64,000 nucleotides of DNA from contig NZ_CANMED010000001.1 in NCBI RefSeq assembly GCF_947496855.1, positions 1,054,001-1,118,000 on the forward strand. The letters run 5' to 3'. The position numbers and the translations under genes were made by a program. Of the stretch, positions 35,886-45,309 are shown in pieces; position 1 is the first letter of the stretch, and each line of letters starts with the position of its first letter. The notes under the pieces were generated by a model. That model had not been told where the DNA came from, made no database searches, and worked only from the letters and a program-made list of their open reading frames with translations. This DNA is from an uncultured Aquimarina sp. (GTDB taxonomy: Bacteria; Bacteroidota; Bacteroidia; Flavobacteriales; Flavobacteriaceae).

Positions 35886-36677
35886 TTATAAATCTTGAGC
35901 ATTGGCAATTAATTCTGCTACATCCATCACATCTATACTATCTTCTTTCTCTTTACTTTTCACACCATCGGTCATCATGGTATTACAGAAAGGGCAACCT
36001 GCTGCAATAATATCAGGTTTTGTTTCTAGAGCATCCTCTGTTCTTTCGATATTAACGTCTTTATTGCCTGGTTCTGGTTCCTTAAACATTTGTGCTCCTC
36101 CTGCTCCACAGCATAATCCATTGCGCTTACAACGTTTCATTTCTATAAGCTCTACTTCTAACTTTCTAAGAAGGTCTCTAGGTGCTTCATACACATCATT
36201 TGCTCTTCCTAGATAGCAAGGATCATGAAAAGTAATACGTTTGCCCTTAAACTTACCACCTTCTACAGTTAATCTCCCTTCATCCAAAAGCGATTTAAGA
36301 AACTGCGTATGATGCATTACTTCATAATTACCTCCTAATGCCGGGTATTCATTTTTTAGTGTATTGAAACAATGAGGACAAGCGGTAACCACTTTTTTTA
36401 TTTCATAAGCATTCATTACCTCTATATTGGTAACCGCCTGCATCTGAAATAAAAATTCATTCCCGGATCTTTTAGCAGGATCACCAGTACAGCTTTCTTC
36501 AGTACCTAATACAGCAAAGTCTACTTTGGAACTATGAAGTAATTTCACAAAAGCCTTTGTGATTTTCTTGGCTCTGTCATCAAAACTACCAGCACATCCT
36601 ACCCAAAATAAAACTTCTGGCCTTTTACCCTCAGCCATATACTCTGCCATCGTTGGCACCTTTAATGCTTCACTCAT
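35886..36677 (-). CDS. CCG-domain (Fe-S)-binding oxidoreductase subunit
   Basis: The 263-residue protein has two CCG-type cysteine motifs: CPHCFNTLKNEYP with HDPCYLGR, and CCGAGGAQMF with GCPFCNTMM. These are like those of heterodisulfide reductase subunit B, GlpC and LutA, which bind an unusual iron-sulfur cluster. It lies near the membrane-anchored dicluster protein encoded at 37255-38574, with only a HAD-like gene between. The two are expected to form a membrane electron-transfer complex. Partner dehydrogenase and acceptor are unknown. Confidence 0.87.
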   Translation of the reverse strand: MSEALKVPTMAEYMAEGKRPEVLFWVGCAGSFDDRAKKITKAFVKLLHSSKVDFAVLGTEESCTGDPAKRSGNEFLFQMQAVTNIEVMNAYEIKKVVTACPHCFNTLKNEYPALGGNYEVMHHTQFLKSLLDEGRLTVEGGKFKGKRITFHDPCYLGRANDVYEAPRDLLRKLEVELIEMKRCKRNGLCCGAGGAQMFKEPEPGNKDVNIERTEDALETKPDIIAAGCPFCNTMMTDGVKSKEKEDSIDVMDVAELIANAQDL

Positions 36678-36740
36678 ATGTATATACTATTTATATGTAA
36701 TGATTTTTGTTTGAAAATTCATCAAATCAAAAATCTATAT

Positions 36741-37187
36741 TTAATCGTGTTTACCGTCATCAAAAACTTCGATAGTAACTACTCTTTCTACTAATTCAGT
36801 AAATTTACCTGTATAACGAGTAGCCTTTACCAAGTGATTATCTATCCAATGATAATTCCCTCCTCTTGGTTTACCCATTAGAAGACTATGATATTTAAAT
36901 CCATGTTTATTTAACCAAGTCTCAGTAACTTCTCTATGATCTTCTGTTCTGGATGTAAAAAAGCATATAATATGTCCTTCTTCATGCCATTTATTCAATG
37001 TAATTAATGCATCTGGGAATGGTTCACAAGTAGCCATTCTCTCTGGTTCTTCATTAGGAACGTCTTCCGTAATTGTTCCATCAATATCAATAAGATAGTT
37101 TTTAATCCCTTCCGGTAAAACAGGACTAATATGTTCTCCAGCTTCTATCTTATCGTGCAATAATTTCTCTACTTCTTCCTTCTTCAT
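36741..37187 (-). CDS. HAD-like phosphatase (often labelled phosphoheptose isomerase)
   Basis: The 148-residue protein has the HAD nucleophile motif DIDGT (D34 and D36) and downstream FFTSRTEDH and WIDNH. It is a minimal HAD-fold phosphatase without a cap. Related Bacteroidota proteins are frequently called phosphoheptose isomerase, but no SIS domain is visible, so that label is doubtful. It lies between the two Fe-S genes, suggesting co-transcription rather than shared function. Confidence 0.8.
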   Translation of the reverse strand: MKKEEVEKLLHDKIEAGEHISPVLPEGIKNYLIDIDGTITEDVPNEEPERMATCEPFPDALITLNKWHEEGHIICFFTSRTEDHREVTETWLNKHGFKYHSLLMGKPRGGNYHWIDNHLVKATRYTGKFTELVERVVTIEVFDDGKHD

Positions 37188-37254
37188 AATTTCTAAATTC
37201 TCTTAATTTTTTAAAGTTTATGGTTAATAGTTATGGTTAATAATCTTATAGTTT

Positions 37255-38574
37255 TTACTCTTTGCTCCAGTTTAATCTATCCATTTGGTTGAATGGCCAA
37301 GGAGCTCCATTGTTTTCGATATTTGACATCATATTATTAAGATCTGTCGGTGCTGCGCTTTGTTCCATTACTAAATATCTTCTCATATCTAAAATAATAG
37401 ATAACGGACTAATACTCACAGGGCAAGCCTCCACACAAGCATTACAACTTGTACACGCCCATAATTCTTCTGGAGTAATATAATCGTTTAATAATTGTTT
37501 GCCATCGTCGACAAAACTACCGTTCTTATCAATATTATCTCCCACTTCCTGAAGTCGATCTCTGGTATCCATCATAATTTTACGAGGCGACAACTTCTTA
37601 CCTGTCTGGTTTGCAGGGCATTCACTTGTACAACGACCACACTCTGTACAGGTGTAAGAATTAAGTAATTGTACCCAGTTTAGATCCGTTACATCAGATG
37701 CTCCAAATTTTTCTGGTTCCGTTTCGGCTTCATCATCCGAAGGAGCTGCAAACGGGTCTGCATTTGGATCCATCATAAGCATCACTTCATTGGTAACAGC
37801 CTCTAAGTTATCCATTTGTCCTTTAGGATTTAGATCTCCATAATATGTATTAGGAAATGCTAAAAGGATATGTAAGTGTTTAGAGAAATATAAGTAGTTC
37901 AGGAATATTAAAATTCCTATAATATGCATCCACCAGGCTCCTCTTTCAACAAGAATTAAGGTTGCTTGTGACATTCCATTAAATAATGGTGATATATATT
38001 GACTTACTGGATACGCTCCAGCTTTCGCATAATGTTCTGCACCCAAACTTTGTAATTGGAAATCTGCGGCATTCATTGTAAGAAACAACGTCATTAATAC
38101 AACTTCAAAATATAGGATAATATTACCATCATTCTTAGGCCAACCTTTTAAAGTCTTAAAACGCTTAATATTTATAACATTTCTTCTTATCCAGAATATA
38201 AATACGCTCACTAGTACTAAAAGTGCTAAAATTTCAAAAGAACCGATTAGGAAATCATAAAAACCTCCTAAGAAACTGAATATCCTATGTGTACCTAAAA
38301 TACCATCTATAATAATTTCTAGCACTTCAATATTAATAATAACAAATCCTAAATAAACAACAACGTGTAATATTCCTGAAATAGGTCTTCTTACCATTTT
38401 AGATTGCCCAAAAGCAATACGTGCCATATTATTGAAACGCTCTTTTTTGTTGTCAGTTCGATCTATGTCCTTACCCAATCGAATATTCCGAATAACTTTA
38501 CGAATGTTTTTAGTAAAATATCCAATTCCGGCTGTTAAAACAATTATAAATATGATATTAGGAATATATTGCAT
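37255..38574 (-). CDS. Membrane-anchored 4Fe-4S dicluster electron-transfer protein
   Basis: The 439-residue protein begins with five or six membrane helices (about 1-240), resembling a NarI/HdrE-like quinone- or heme-binding anchor. The cytoplasmic end has two 4Fe-4S motifs, CTECGRCTSECP near 310 and CTSCNACVEACP near 375. With the CCG protein at 35886-36677 it forms a split version of an HdrDE-like complex. A role in quinone-linked electron transfer is likely; the donor is unknown. It lies 13 bases from the MlaD gene. Confidence 0.87.
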   Translation of the reverse strand: MQYIPNIIFIIVLTAGIGYFTKNIRKVIRNIRLGKDIDRTDNKKERFNNMARIAFGQSKMVRRPISGILHVVVYLGFVIINIEVLEIIIDGILGTHRIFSFLGGFYDFLIGSFEILALLVLVSVFIFWIRRNVINIKRFKTLKGWPKNDGNIILYFEVVLMTLFLTMNAADFQLQSLGAEHYAKAGAYPVSQYISPLFNGMSQATLILVERGAWWMHIIGILIFLNYLYFSKHLHILLAFPNTYYGDLNPKGQMDNLEAVTNEVMLMMDPNADPFAAPSDDEAETEPEKFGASDVTDLNWVQLLNSYTCTECGRCTSECPANQTGKKLSPRKIMMDTRDRLQEVGDNIDKNGSFVDDGKQLLNDYITPEELWACTSCNACVEACPVSISPLSIILDMRRYLVMEQSAAPTDLNNMMSNIENNGAPWPFNQMDRLNWSKE

Positions 38575-38587
38575 AGTTTGGCAGTAG

Positions 38588-39538
38588 TTAATTTATTGAA
38601 TCTGTAGGTTTTACGTATGGTTTGTTCTTTTTTCCAAAGACAGAGACGTTTACATATCTTGTAGGGTTCAATCGCAGATCCTGAAGTAATAATTCTAGCT
38701 CTTTACTGGCTTTTTCTAAATTACCATATAATTTATCGTCCTTAAGTAGTTTACCTGCAGTTCCGTTTCCTACTTCTAAATCTTTAGAGATTTTTTCGAA
38801 ATTAGCTAAAACACTATCTAAATCATTAACCAGTTTACCTATGTTAACCTTTGACAAAGAATCCGAAAATTGGTTGAGATTCGTTGACATTTCATCGAGA
38901 TTAGAAAGTGTACTATTTAGCTTCCCTTCATTTCCTGATAAAATATTGTTCAAAGCTCCAGATGCTCCTTTGAAGTTCTTAACGGTAATACTTAGGTCTT
39001 TAAATATAGAGTTTAGATTGTTTTTATTATCAATAGATAAAATTTCATTTACAGAAGTTAATAAGGTGTCTGCATCTTTTATTGCTGATTCTAACTTGAG
39101 CTGAAGAGGAGTTAACTGTTCATTCACCAGTTCCAGAAGGCCTGCTTCTACTTTTCCCGGAAGTGTATCTTGATCTTTCGCTTCGAGTCCTTGTTCATAA
39201 ATTGGTTCTATTGCAAGGCTTTTGCCTCCAATTAAACCACCTCCATAAACCTTTGCTAAACTATTTTTAGAAAAAGAAAACTTATTATTAACATTAAATT
39301 TAACCAATAGCTTTCCATTAGTATCGGCAAAACCTATAGAGATTACTTTACCAACCACTAAACCATTTATGGTAACAGCAGAAGAAGGTATTAGACCTTC
39401 TACATTATCATATATAGCATAAAAAGTTCTATCATCATTCAAAAGGTTTTTACCTTTTAAAAAACTATAACCAAAAATCAAAAGTGCTATAGCAGAGAGT
39501 GCTAAAATTCCTGTTTTAACTTCGCGAGTAAATTTCAA
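38588..39538 (-). CDS. MlaD/MCE-family lipid transport protein
   Basis: The 316-residue protein has an N-terminal membrane helix (about 8-25), one MCE domain (about 36-115) with YDNVEGLIPSSAVTINGLVVGKV and a long helical tail. In Gram-negatives MlaD hexamers pass phospholipids between the outer and inner membranes. No MlaE or MlaF gene is next to it, as is common in Bacteroidota. It is followed by the Fe-S genes and preceded by the amidase gene. Confidence 0.88.
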   Translation of the reverse strand: MKFTREVKTGILALSAIALLIFGYSFLKGKNLLNDDRTFYAIYDNVEGLIPSSAVTINGLVVGKVISIGFADTNGKLLVKFNVNNKFSFSKNSLAKVYGGGLIGGKSLAIEPIYEQGLEAKDQDTLPGKVEAGLLELVNEQLTPLQLKLESAIKDADTLLTSVNEILSIDNKNNLNSIFKDLSITVKNFKGASGALNNILSGNEGKLNSTLSNLDEMSTNLNQFSDSLSKVNIGKLVNDLDSVLANFEKISKDLEVGNGTAGKLLKDDKLYGNLEKASKELELLLQDLRLNPTRYVNVSVFGKKNKPYVKPTDSIN

Positions 39539-39624
39539 AATAGCATATGTTTAGGACACAAATTTAGAACAAAAAAAATACTTCTAAAGATTATTAACGA
39601 ACGAATTCTCAGTATTTATTTAGA

Positions 39625-40758
39625 TTAATTCGATGAAGCATCTGTTTTTAACGCTTCTGTAAGTGGAATTAATTCATTATCCTTAAACGCAACCACAAAA
39701 CAAGAGGTATATCCTTTCTCTTCAGCTACCCCTTTTAACTGCTTGATTAAATTATAATTAGAGGTGTTTCCGAAATAATATTTATGTAACTCACCAAACT
39801 GAACTTTAGATAATTGATCTAATCCGTTAAAATTTTTGGGAGCAAGTTCAATATCATTAGAACCGGCTGCAATCTGAACCTTAAAAATTATGTTATCATA
39901 TAATTGCTCTCCCACTGCTTGTGTTATAGAATCATTATTAACTATTTCTGGGATTTCAGGTTCTGGAACATAATATGCTGCATCCAGACTTTCTTTATAA
40001 TCGACTATTGATTTGATTATAGATTTAGCCATTTCTTCCTGGCCTTTCTTCGAATTAAGATATTTCCCTTCTTTATTATTAGTAAGAAATCCTAATTCTA
40101 TTAACACACTTGGCATATATGTTTGATGTAATACAACAAAACCTGCTTGTTTTACTCCTCTACTTTTTCTCTTTAATGTTTTATTAAATCGATTCTGCAC
40201 AAAACTTGCTAACGTAAGGCTATGATCAAGATATTCTTCCTGCATTAATGTTAACCCTATAATAGATTCTGGAGAATTAGGATCAAATCCATCATAATTT
40301 GCTTCATAGTTATCTTCAAGTAAAATAACAGAGTTTTCATTTTTTGCTACATTAAAGTTTTCATCATTAGCATGCAAACCTAGTACAAACGTTTCTGTTC
40401 CATACGCTTGAGAATGGTGCGAATTACAGTGCACAGACACAAACAAATCAGCTTTTTCCTTATTTGCTATTTTCCCTCTTTCGTGTAATTCTATGAATTT
40501 ATCTGTCTTCCTTGTATAAACCACCTTAAATCTATCGTCTTTTTCTAAAGCCGCTCCAACTGCTAACACCACTTTAAGTGAAATATCTTTTTCCTTATAA
40601 CCATTCCCTCTATTTCCAGGATCATGTCCACCATGTCCGGCATCTAAAACCACCACAAACTTCTCTTTAAGACTAGTCTTTCCTACTGATATAGAAAATG
40701 CAGATAGTATAAAAATCAACACAATCGACAAGGAGCTATATATTATTTTCTTTTTCAT
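39625..40758 (-). CDS. N-acetylmuramoyl-L-alanine amidase (AmiC type)
   Basis: The 377-residue protein has a signal or anchor helix (5-24) and an Amidase_3 zinc domain (about 34-255). H42 in DAGHGGHDPG, E56 in KEKD, SVHCNSH and the catalytic Glu in SVLIELGFLTN are visible. The C-terminal region (about 290-365) reads FKVQIAAGSND...LHKYYFGN, like a SPOR-type domain that targets septal peptidoglycan. It cuts the stem peptide from muramic acid during cell separation. It diverges from lptD across a 198-base gap. Confidence 0.93.
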   Translation of the reverse strand: MKKKIIYSSLSIVLIFILSAFSISVGKTSLKEKFVVVLDAGHGGHDPGNRGNGYKEKDISLKVVLAVGAALEKDDRFKVVYTRKTDKFIELHERGKIANKEKADLFVSVHCNSHHSQAYGTETFVLGLHANDENFNVAKNENSVILLEDNYEANYDGFDPNSPESIIGLTLMQEEYLDHSLTLASFVQNRFNKTLKRKSRGVKQAGFVVLHQTYMPSVLIELGFLTNNKEGKYLNSKKGQEEMAKSIIKSIVDYKESLDAAYYVPEPEIPEIVNNDSITQAVGEQLYDNIIFKVQIAAGSNDIELAPKNFNGLDQLSKVQFGELHKYYFGNTSNYNLIKQLKGVAEEKGYTSCFVVAFKDNELIPLTEALKTDASSN

Positions 40759-40951
40759 AATTATACAAAATTATCACTTAGCTTGAAACATTACCTAAAT
40801 GTTTCCGTATTTAGTATAATAATTCTAAAATCATATGGTTATGATCTTAGAAATTACAATACAAGTTTTATTTATAATAACGTTAGAGCCCTGTATTTGA
40901 TATAAATATTTATTTTTTCACCAATTACAATCTCTACATAAAAAATATATG

Positions 40952-40959
40952 TAATTTTG
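40952..40959 (+). promoter_or_regulatory. Candidate -7 box for lptD
   Basis: TAATTTTG fits TAnnTTTG and overlaps the first possible TTG start (40957). If it is a real promoter, the gene must start further downstream. No -33 TTTG was found at the usual spacing. Confidence 0.4.
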
Positions 40960-41007
40960 GCACTTCAAAAACTAAGCCATAGTTTTACAAAAATAGGATT
41001 TAAACCA

Positions 41008-43737
41008 TTGCAAACAACGGTACGTAACATACTTTATTCACTAAGTTTTTCACTATTTTGTATTTGTTATACAACTGCACAAGAGTTTGATAAAACCACT
41101 AAGAAACCAGTTCCAGTTAAAAAGGATACTCTTTCTATACCTAAGAACACTGTAGATCCAAAATCAGAAATACTACAGAATGAGAAAGATCAGGACACGA
41201 CTAAGAAAGACACTACGGTGGAACCACCGCAATTATTGACGGATAAGGTAAAATACAAATCTACTGATTATATGAAACTTAGCCGTAGAGAAAACAAAAT
41301 GTACCTCTACAATGAAGCTGAAATTATATATGGTGAAATGCAAATTAACGCTGGACTTATTATTGTTGATAATGCTAAGAATGAAGTATATGCCTATGGA
41401 ATTAAAGATTCTGTTGGTGATTATTCTCAAACTCCAGTTTTTAAACAAGCCCAAAATGTAGTAGAACCAGATTCTATTCGTTTTAATTTTGACACAAAAA
41501 AAGCTCTTATTTATAATTCCAGAACCAAACAAGGTGAAATGAATGTTAAAGGAGAAGTATCAAAAAGAGAAAATGACTCTGTTATATATATGAGTAATGT
41601 AAAATTCACTACTGCTGAAGATGTTGATAACGCAGATTATTACTTTTATGCCAGACGAATAAAACTAGTCCCTAAAAAGAAGATTGTAACTGGTCTTGTA
41701 AATATGTTTATTGCAGATGTTCCAACACCTCTTGGTTTACCTTTTGGTTATTTCCCATTGCAGGAAAACAGAACTTCTGGTTTCATTATCCCTAGTTATG
41801 GAGAAGAAAATAATAGAGGATATTTCCTTCAGAATGGTGGATACTATTTTGCACTAAGTGATTTTGCCGATTTAACAATTACTGGTGATTATTATACAAA
41901 TGGCAGTTATACACTCCTAACGGAATCTGCATATGCAGTGCGTTATAAATACAGAGGTAATGTTCGGTTTAGGTTTGAAAACAATCTAACTAGTGAACGA
42001 GGTTTTCCTGATTTCTCAAGAACTACTACATATAATATTCAGTGGACTCATAATCAGGATGCAAAAGCAAACCCTAACTCAAGATTTTCTGCATCCGTAA
42101 ACTTTGGTAGTAGTGACTTTTTTCAGCAGTCTACAAATCAATTAAATACCGGTAATTTCTTAAATAACCAACTTAGTTCTTCTGTTTCCTATGCTAAAAC
42201 GTTCCAAGGAGATCCACAAGTAAATGTTAATTTAGCCGCTACGCATAGATCTAATACTCAAACAGGAATAGTAAATCTATCACTCCCTAATGTAAATGCT
42301 AGTGTATCAAGAATATTTCCTTTTGCACCGAAAGTAGGCGTTAAAAAAGGAATTATTCAGAATATTAATACGCAATATAACTTTAGAGGAGAAAATAACA
42401 TTGAGACTACGGATGAAGAACTTTTTACTGCTGAAATGTTTAAGGGAGCAAGTATAGGAATGCAACATTCTATTCCTATCAGTACTAATTTTAAGATTTT
42501 TCAATATTTAAGTGCTACTACAGGAACAAGTTTTCAAGAAAACTGGGTATTTGAAACCATCAACCAAAGATTTGATGAAGATGCCAATGATGGAGCAGGT
42601 GAAGTCGTAAGGGATACTATTGCAGGTTTTGATGCTTATAGAACTTATAATTTTTCAGCTAGTTTAGGAACCACTATTTATGGTACCTTTAATTTTAAAA
42701 AAGATAAAAAAATACAAGCGATTCGTCATACGATGAGACCTGCTATAAGTTACAGTATCAATCCAGCTTTTGATCAATTCTATGATGAATACACAATCCC
42801 CGATGATCTGAGCACACCGGATATTGATGAAACAGAAGTGGTTGAATATTCTCGTTTTGAAGGTGGTTTTTTTGGTGCGCCAAGTAATACTTTTTCGAGT
42901 AGTGTAGGGTTTTCCTTAAGTAATAATTTAGAAGCAAAGGTAAAAAGCAGGGATACTACTACTACTGAAGCAAAAAAAGTAGTATTATTAAATAATTTAA
43001 ATCTCCGAACAGCTTATAATATTGCTGGTGACTCGCTTCAAGTTAGTCCTTTATCTATTACTGGAAATATTCCCATTGTTCAGAATAAGTTAGATATTAA
43101 TTTTAGTATGGAGTTAGATCCTTATGCATTGGACAATAACAATCGTAAAATTGATGTTTGGAACATTGATAATGGTGGTAGTTTGTTTAGATTAACTAGA
43201 GCTAGTGCTAATTTTGGATACTCGTTTTCTAGCAAAGATTTTGAAAAAGGAAAATCTGAAGAAGACCCTTTAAATAACCAAACTTTAAGAAATGGCGGTA
43301 GGCCAGATAACCTGTTTGGTGGAGGAACAGATTTTAGAGAAGAGCAAACATATCGACAAAACGATAACGATCGTGAACAAAAGGATGTAAAAAATTATAG
43401 TTATAAAATTCCTTGGTCCTTACGCTTATCCTACACCGTTAACTATAGTAATAATGCTCGACAAAACGAAATATCATCTCATTCGATTATGTTCTCTGGT
43501 GATGTAGAATTAGCTCCTAAATGGTCTGTAGGTGTATCTTCTGGATATGATCTTAAAAACCCGGGATTTACATATACCAACCTTAGATTCCAAAGAGATT
43601 TGGACAGCTGGAATATGAGTTTTAACTGGATCCCTTTTAGTGACCGAACGTCTTGGAACTTTTTTATCGGAATTAAATCTTCAGTTCTTAGTGATATTAA
43701 ATACGATAAAAGACGAGAACCAGACAGACAATTATAA
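41008..43737 (+). CDS. lptD: LptD-like LPS transport outer-membrane protein
   Basis: No ATG is available at the 5' end. I prefer the TTG at 41008 (MQTTVRNILYSLSFSLFCICYTTAQ), which gives a classic signal peptide, over TTG 40957, which lies on a TAnnTTTG-type box. The mature protein has an OstA-like beta-jellyroll (about 70-190) followed by a large beta-barrel with VPTPLGLPFGYFPLQENRTSGFIIP, typical of Bacteroidota LptD. It inserts lipopolysaccharide into the outer leaflet. The product ends KRREPDRQL, without a T9SS tail. Downstream by 189 bases is ridA. Confidence 0.88.
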   Translation: MQTTVRNILYSLSFSLFCICYTTAQEFDKTTKKPVPVKKDTLSIPKNTVDPKSEILQNEKDQDTTKKDTTVEPPQLLTDKVKYKSTDYMKLSRRENKMYLYNEAEIIYGEMQINAGLIIVDNAKNEVYAYGIKDSVGDYSQTPVFKQAQNVVEPDSIRFNFDTKKALIYNSRTKQGEMNVKGEVSKRENDSVIYMSNVKFTTAEDVDNADYYFYARRIKLVPKKKIVTGLVNMFIADVPTPLGLPFGYFPLQENRTSGFIIPSYGEENNRGYFLQNGGYYFALSDFADLTITGDYYTNGSYTLLTESAYAVRYKYRGNVRFRFENNLTSERGFPDFSRTTTYNIQWTHNQDAKANPNSRFSASVNFGSSDFFQQSTNQLNTGNFLNNQLSSSVSYAKTFQGDPQVNVNLAATHRSNTQTGIVNLSLPNVNASVSRIFPFAPKVGVKKGIIQNINTQYNFRGENNIETTDEELFTAEMFKGASIGMQHSIPISTNFKIFQYLSATTGTSFQENWVFETINQRFDEDANDGAGEVVRDTIAGFDAYRTYNFSASLGTTIYGTFNFKKDKKIQAIRHTMRPAISYSINPAFDQFYDEYTIPDDLSTPDIDETEVVEYSRFEGGFFGAPSNTFSSSVGFSLSNNLEAKVKSRDTTTTEAKKVVLLNNLNLRTAYNIAGDSLQVSPLSITGNIPIVQNKLDINFSMELDPYALDNNNRKIDVWNIDNGGSLFRLTRASANFGYSFSSKDFEKGKSEEDPLNNQTLRNGGRPDNLFGGGTDFREEQTYRQNDNDREQKDVKNYSYKIPWSLRLSYTVNYSNNARQNEISSHSIMFSGDVELAPKWSVGVSSGYDLKNPGFTYTNLRFQRDLDSWNMSFNWIPFSDRTSWNFFIGIKSSVLSDIKYDKRREPDRQL

Positions 43738-43878
43738 ATTATTTCTTGATTTCTGAATAATTAGGTTTCTAGTACATACATTGGAGCTTATGACAATGGA
43801 ATCCTTAAGTTTTAGATTACTGTATTATTAGATATAAGAACTATTATTGTTTTGTAATAAATTTCGAAGAATAAATAT

Positions 43879-43886
43879 TATTTTTG
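43879..43886 (+). promoter_or_regulatory. Candidate -7 box of ridA
   Basis: TATTTTTG matches TAnnTTTG and lies 40 bases before the ridA ATG. A TTTG lies at 43851-43854; the 24-base spacing is longer than usual. Confidence 0.4.
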
Positions 43887-43926
43887 ATAGAATTCTACTA
43901 AAACAAATCACACTATTTCACAAATC

Positions 43927-44307
43927 ATGAAAAAAATCATAACTACTTCTAAAGCTCCAGCTCCTATAGGACCTTACAATCAAGCTATTCTTAACGGAAA
44001 TACATTATACACCTCTGGTCAAATTGCCATTAATCCAGAAACGGGTGAACTAGTCATGGATGACATAAAAACAGAAGCAGAACAGGTGATGCAAAATCTT
44101 AAAGCAATTTTGGATGAAGTAGATATGACTTTCGAAAATATTATTAAGACTACAATTTTTCTTAGTGATATGAATAATTTTTCGCAAGTAAATGAAGTAT
44201 ATGGAAGTTACTTTAATGAAGAAACTGCCCCTGCCAGAGAAACGGTTGCTGTTGCAGCATTACCAAAATTTGTAAACGTAGAAATCTCTGTGATTGCCGT
44301 TAAATAA
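43927..44307 (+). CDS. ridA: RidA (YjgF/UK114) imine deaminase
   Basis: The 126-residue protein has the RidA markers APIGPYNQAI, YTSGQIAI and the C-terminal APARETVAVAALPKFVNVEI with the substrate-binding Arg. RidA hydrolyses reactive enamine/imine intermediates released by PLP enzymes, as a cytoplasmic trimer. A TAnnTTTG box lies 40 bases upstream and a strong terminator hairpin 22 bases downstream, so it is probably monocistronic. Confidence 0.96.
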   Translation: MKKIITTSKAPAPIGPYNQAILNGNTLYTSGQIAINPETGELVMDDIKTEAEQVMQNLKAILDEVDMTFENIIKTTIFLSDMNNFSQVNEVYGSYFNEETAPARETVAVAALPKFVNVEISVIAVK

Positions 44308-44329
44308 GTTCTTTTAAAAAATATACTAT

Positions 44330-44358
44330 AAAACTCAAGTAAATTTTACTTGAGTTTT
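44330..44358 (+). terminator. ridA terminator hairpin
   Basis: AAAACTCAAGTAAA and TTTACTTGAGTTTT are perfect 14-base inverted arms separated by one T, followed by ATATTTT. The effective loop is A/T rich. The hairpin covers a possible TTG start at 44350 for the next gene, which argues for the ATG at 44371. Confidence 0.85.
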
Positions 44359-44370
44359 ATATTTTCAATC

Positions 44371-44931
44371 ATGTTTGATTTCAAAATTAATTCCGAAGAT
44401 CGTTTATCCAAAGTCATCCTAGAAAAAGGAATCACTTCTTGGTTTGAACTTATAAACTACATGAAAAACATTCCCTATGGCAGAAATTTTAATAGAACTG
44501 ATGCTTCACTAGTTGTTACAGAAAATAGAGGGACCTGCAGTTCTAAACATGCTTTATTAAAAAGGATCGCAAATCTAAATGAAGTACAGGAAATAGAGCT
44601 TATTATAGGTATCTATAAAATGAATCATACAAATACTCCTAAAATAGGAAATGCCCTTCTGGATAATGATCTGAAATATATTCCAGAAGCACATTGCTAT
44701 CTAAGATATAATGATGAAACAATTGATGTAACCTCCCATTCATCGGATTTTGAAAAGATTAAAAACGATGTTCTAATTGAAAAAAGCATACAACCAGATC
44801 AGGTAGGAGATTACAAGGTGAAATACCATCAAGATTTTATCAAAGAGTGGATTATCTCTGAAAAACTAAATTTTTCATTTAGTGAGATATGGAAAATTAG
44901 AGAACAGTGTATTAGAAATTTGTCTAGTTAG
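44371..44931 (+). CDS. Uncharacterised protein with possible transglutaminase-like Cys-His-Asp triad
   Basis: I start at the ATG at 44371 (MFDFKINSEDRL), because an upstream TTG at 44350 lies inside the ridA terminator. The 186-residue protein has GTCSSKHALLKRIANL, later EAHCYLRYN followed by ETIDVT. That order (Cys at a helix start, His-x-x-L/V, Asp in a following strand) is that of papain-like transglutaminase domains. The family is not recognised and the call is a pattern match. No signal peptide is seen, so it is likely cytoplasmic. It follows ridA at 63 bases and precedes the mini-ORF unit. Confidence 0.65.
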   Translation: MFDFKINSEDRLSKVILEKGITSWFELINYMKNIPYGRNFNRTDASLVVTENRGTCSSKHALLKRIANLNEVQEIELIIGIYKMNHTNTPKIGNALLDNDLKYIPEAHCYLRYNDETIDVTSHSSDFEKIKNDVLIEKSIQPDQVGDYKVKYHQDFIKEWIISEKLNFSFSEIWKIREQCIRNLSS

Positions 44932-45066
44932 CTTAAAAATAATTATAAAATTATATAAACATGATCTATCTATTTAGTCTTATATTTTTTTTTTACTTCT
45001 TACTTTAAAACTTTAGCTAGAACTTTTATAAAATATGATAAAAATTAGCACCTTACAATGATTTTT

Positions 45067-45074
45067 TAATTTTG
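45067..45074 (+). promoter_or_regulatory. Candidate promoter for the mini-ORF unit
   Basis: TAATTTTG (TAnnTTTG) at 45067-45074 is preceded, 18 bases upstream, by TTAG (45045-45048), one base from the -33 TTTG consensus. It lies 49 bases before the first mini-ORF. Confidence 0.5.
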
Positions 45075-45123
45075 GCACGGCAATTGAATATTAAATAGTA
45101 ATTAATAATTAAATAAATATATT

Positions 45124-45222
45124 ATGAAAAATTCACTATTTACATTCAGGTTTAACTTTACGTCGTTTATGAACTTTTTAAAAGAACTTCCTGCATCTTC
45201 AGCTTATGCAATTCATAGGTAA
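45124..45222 (+). CDS. Mini-ORF 1 (32 aa)
   Basis: ATG at 45124 to TAA at 45222 encodes 32 residues, rich in Phe and basic residues, beginning MKNSLFTFRFNF and ending SSAYAIHR. It is followed 6 bases later by mini-ORF 2. The unit has a promoter-like box and a terminator, so translation is plausible but unproven. The sequence could instead be a structured small RNA whose frames are fortuitous. Confidence 0.5.
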   Translation: MKNSLFTFRFNFTSFMNFLKELPASSAYAIHR

Positions 45223-45231
45223 TCGAAGATG
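45194..45231 (+). other. RNA stem covering the start of mini-ORF 2
   Basis: CATCTTC (45194-45200) pairs perfectly with GAAGATG (45225-45231), burying the ATG at 45229-45231. Inside it, CTTATG and CATAGG form an inner stem round CAATT, with one G-U pair. The outer pair CCTG/CAGG can extend the stem. Translation of mini-ORF 1 would open it, suggesting coupled translation. Confidence 0.6.
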
Positions 45232-45309
45232 AAAATTCAGGAAACACCGAGCGATAAAAATTCGGTCTTGCCTACAAGTTGTTGGGCACAAAATTATTGG
45301 AAACCTTAA
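45229..45309 (+). CDS. Mini-ORF 2 (26 aa, Cys/Trp-containing tail)
   Basis: ATG at 45229 to TAA at 45309 encodes 26 residues, MKIQETPSDKNS followed by VLPTSCWAQNYWKP. The polar start and Cys/Trp-rich end recall precursor peptides or short signalling peptides, but no modification enzyme is adjacent. The stop codon touches the left arm of the terminator, and the start lies in an RNA stem. Confidence 0.5.
   Translation: MKIQETPSDKNSVLPTSCWAQNYWKP

Noticed and set aside
36741..37187. Phosphoheptose isomerase function
   Set aside because: The sequence has a HAD nucleophile motif and no SIS domain.
44350..44370. TTG start for the protein after ridA
   Set aside because: It lies within the ridA terminator hairpin.
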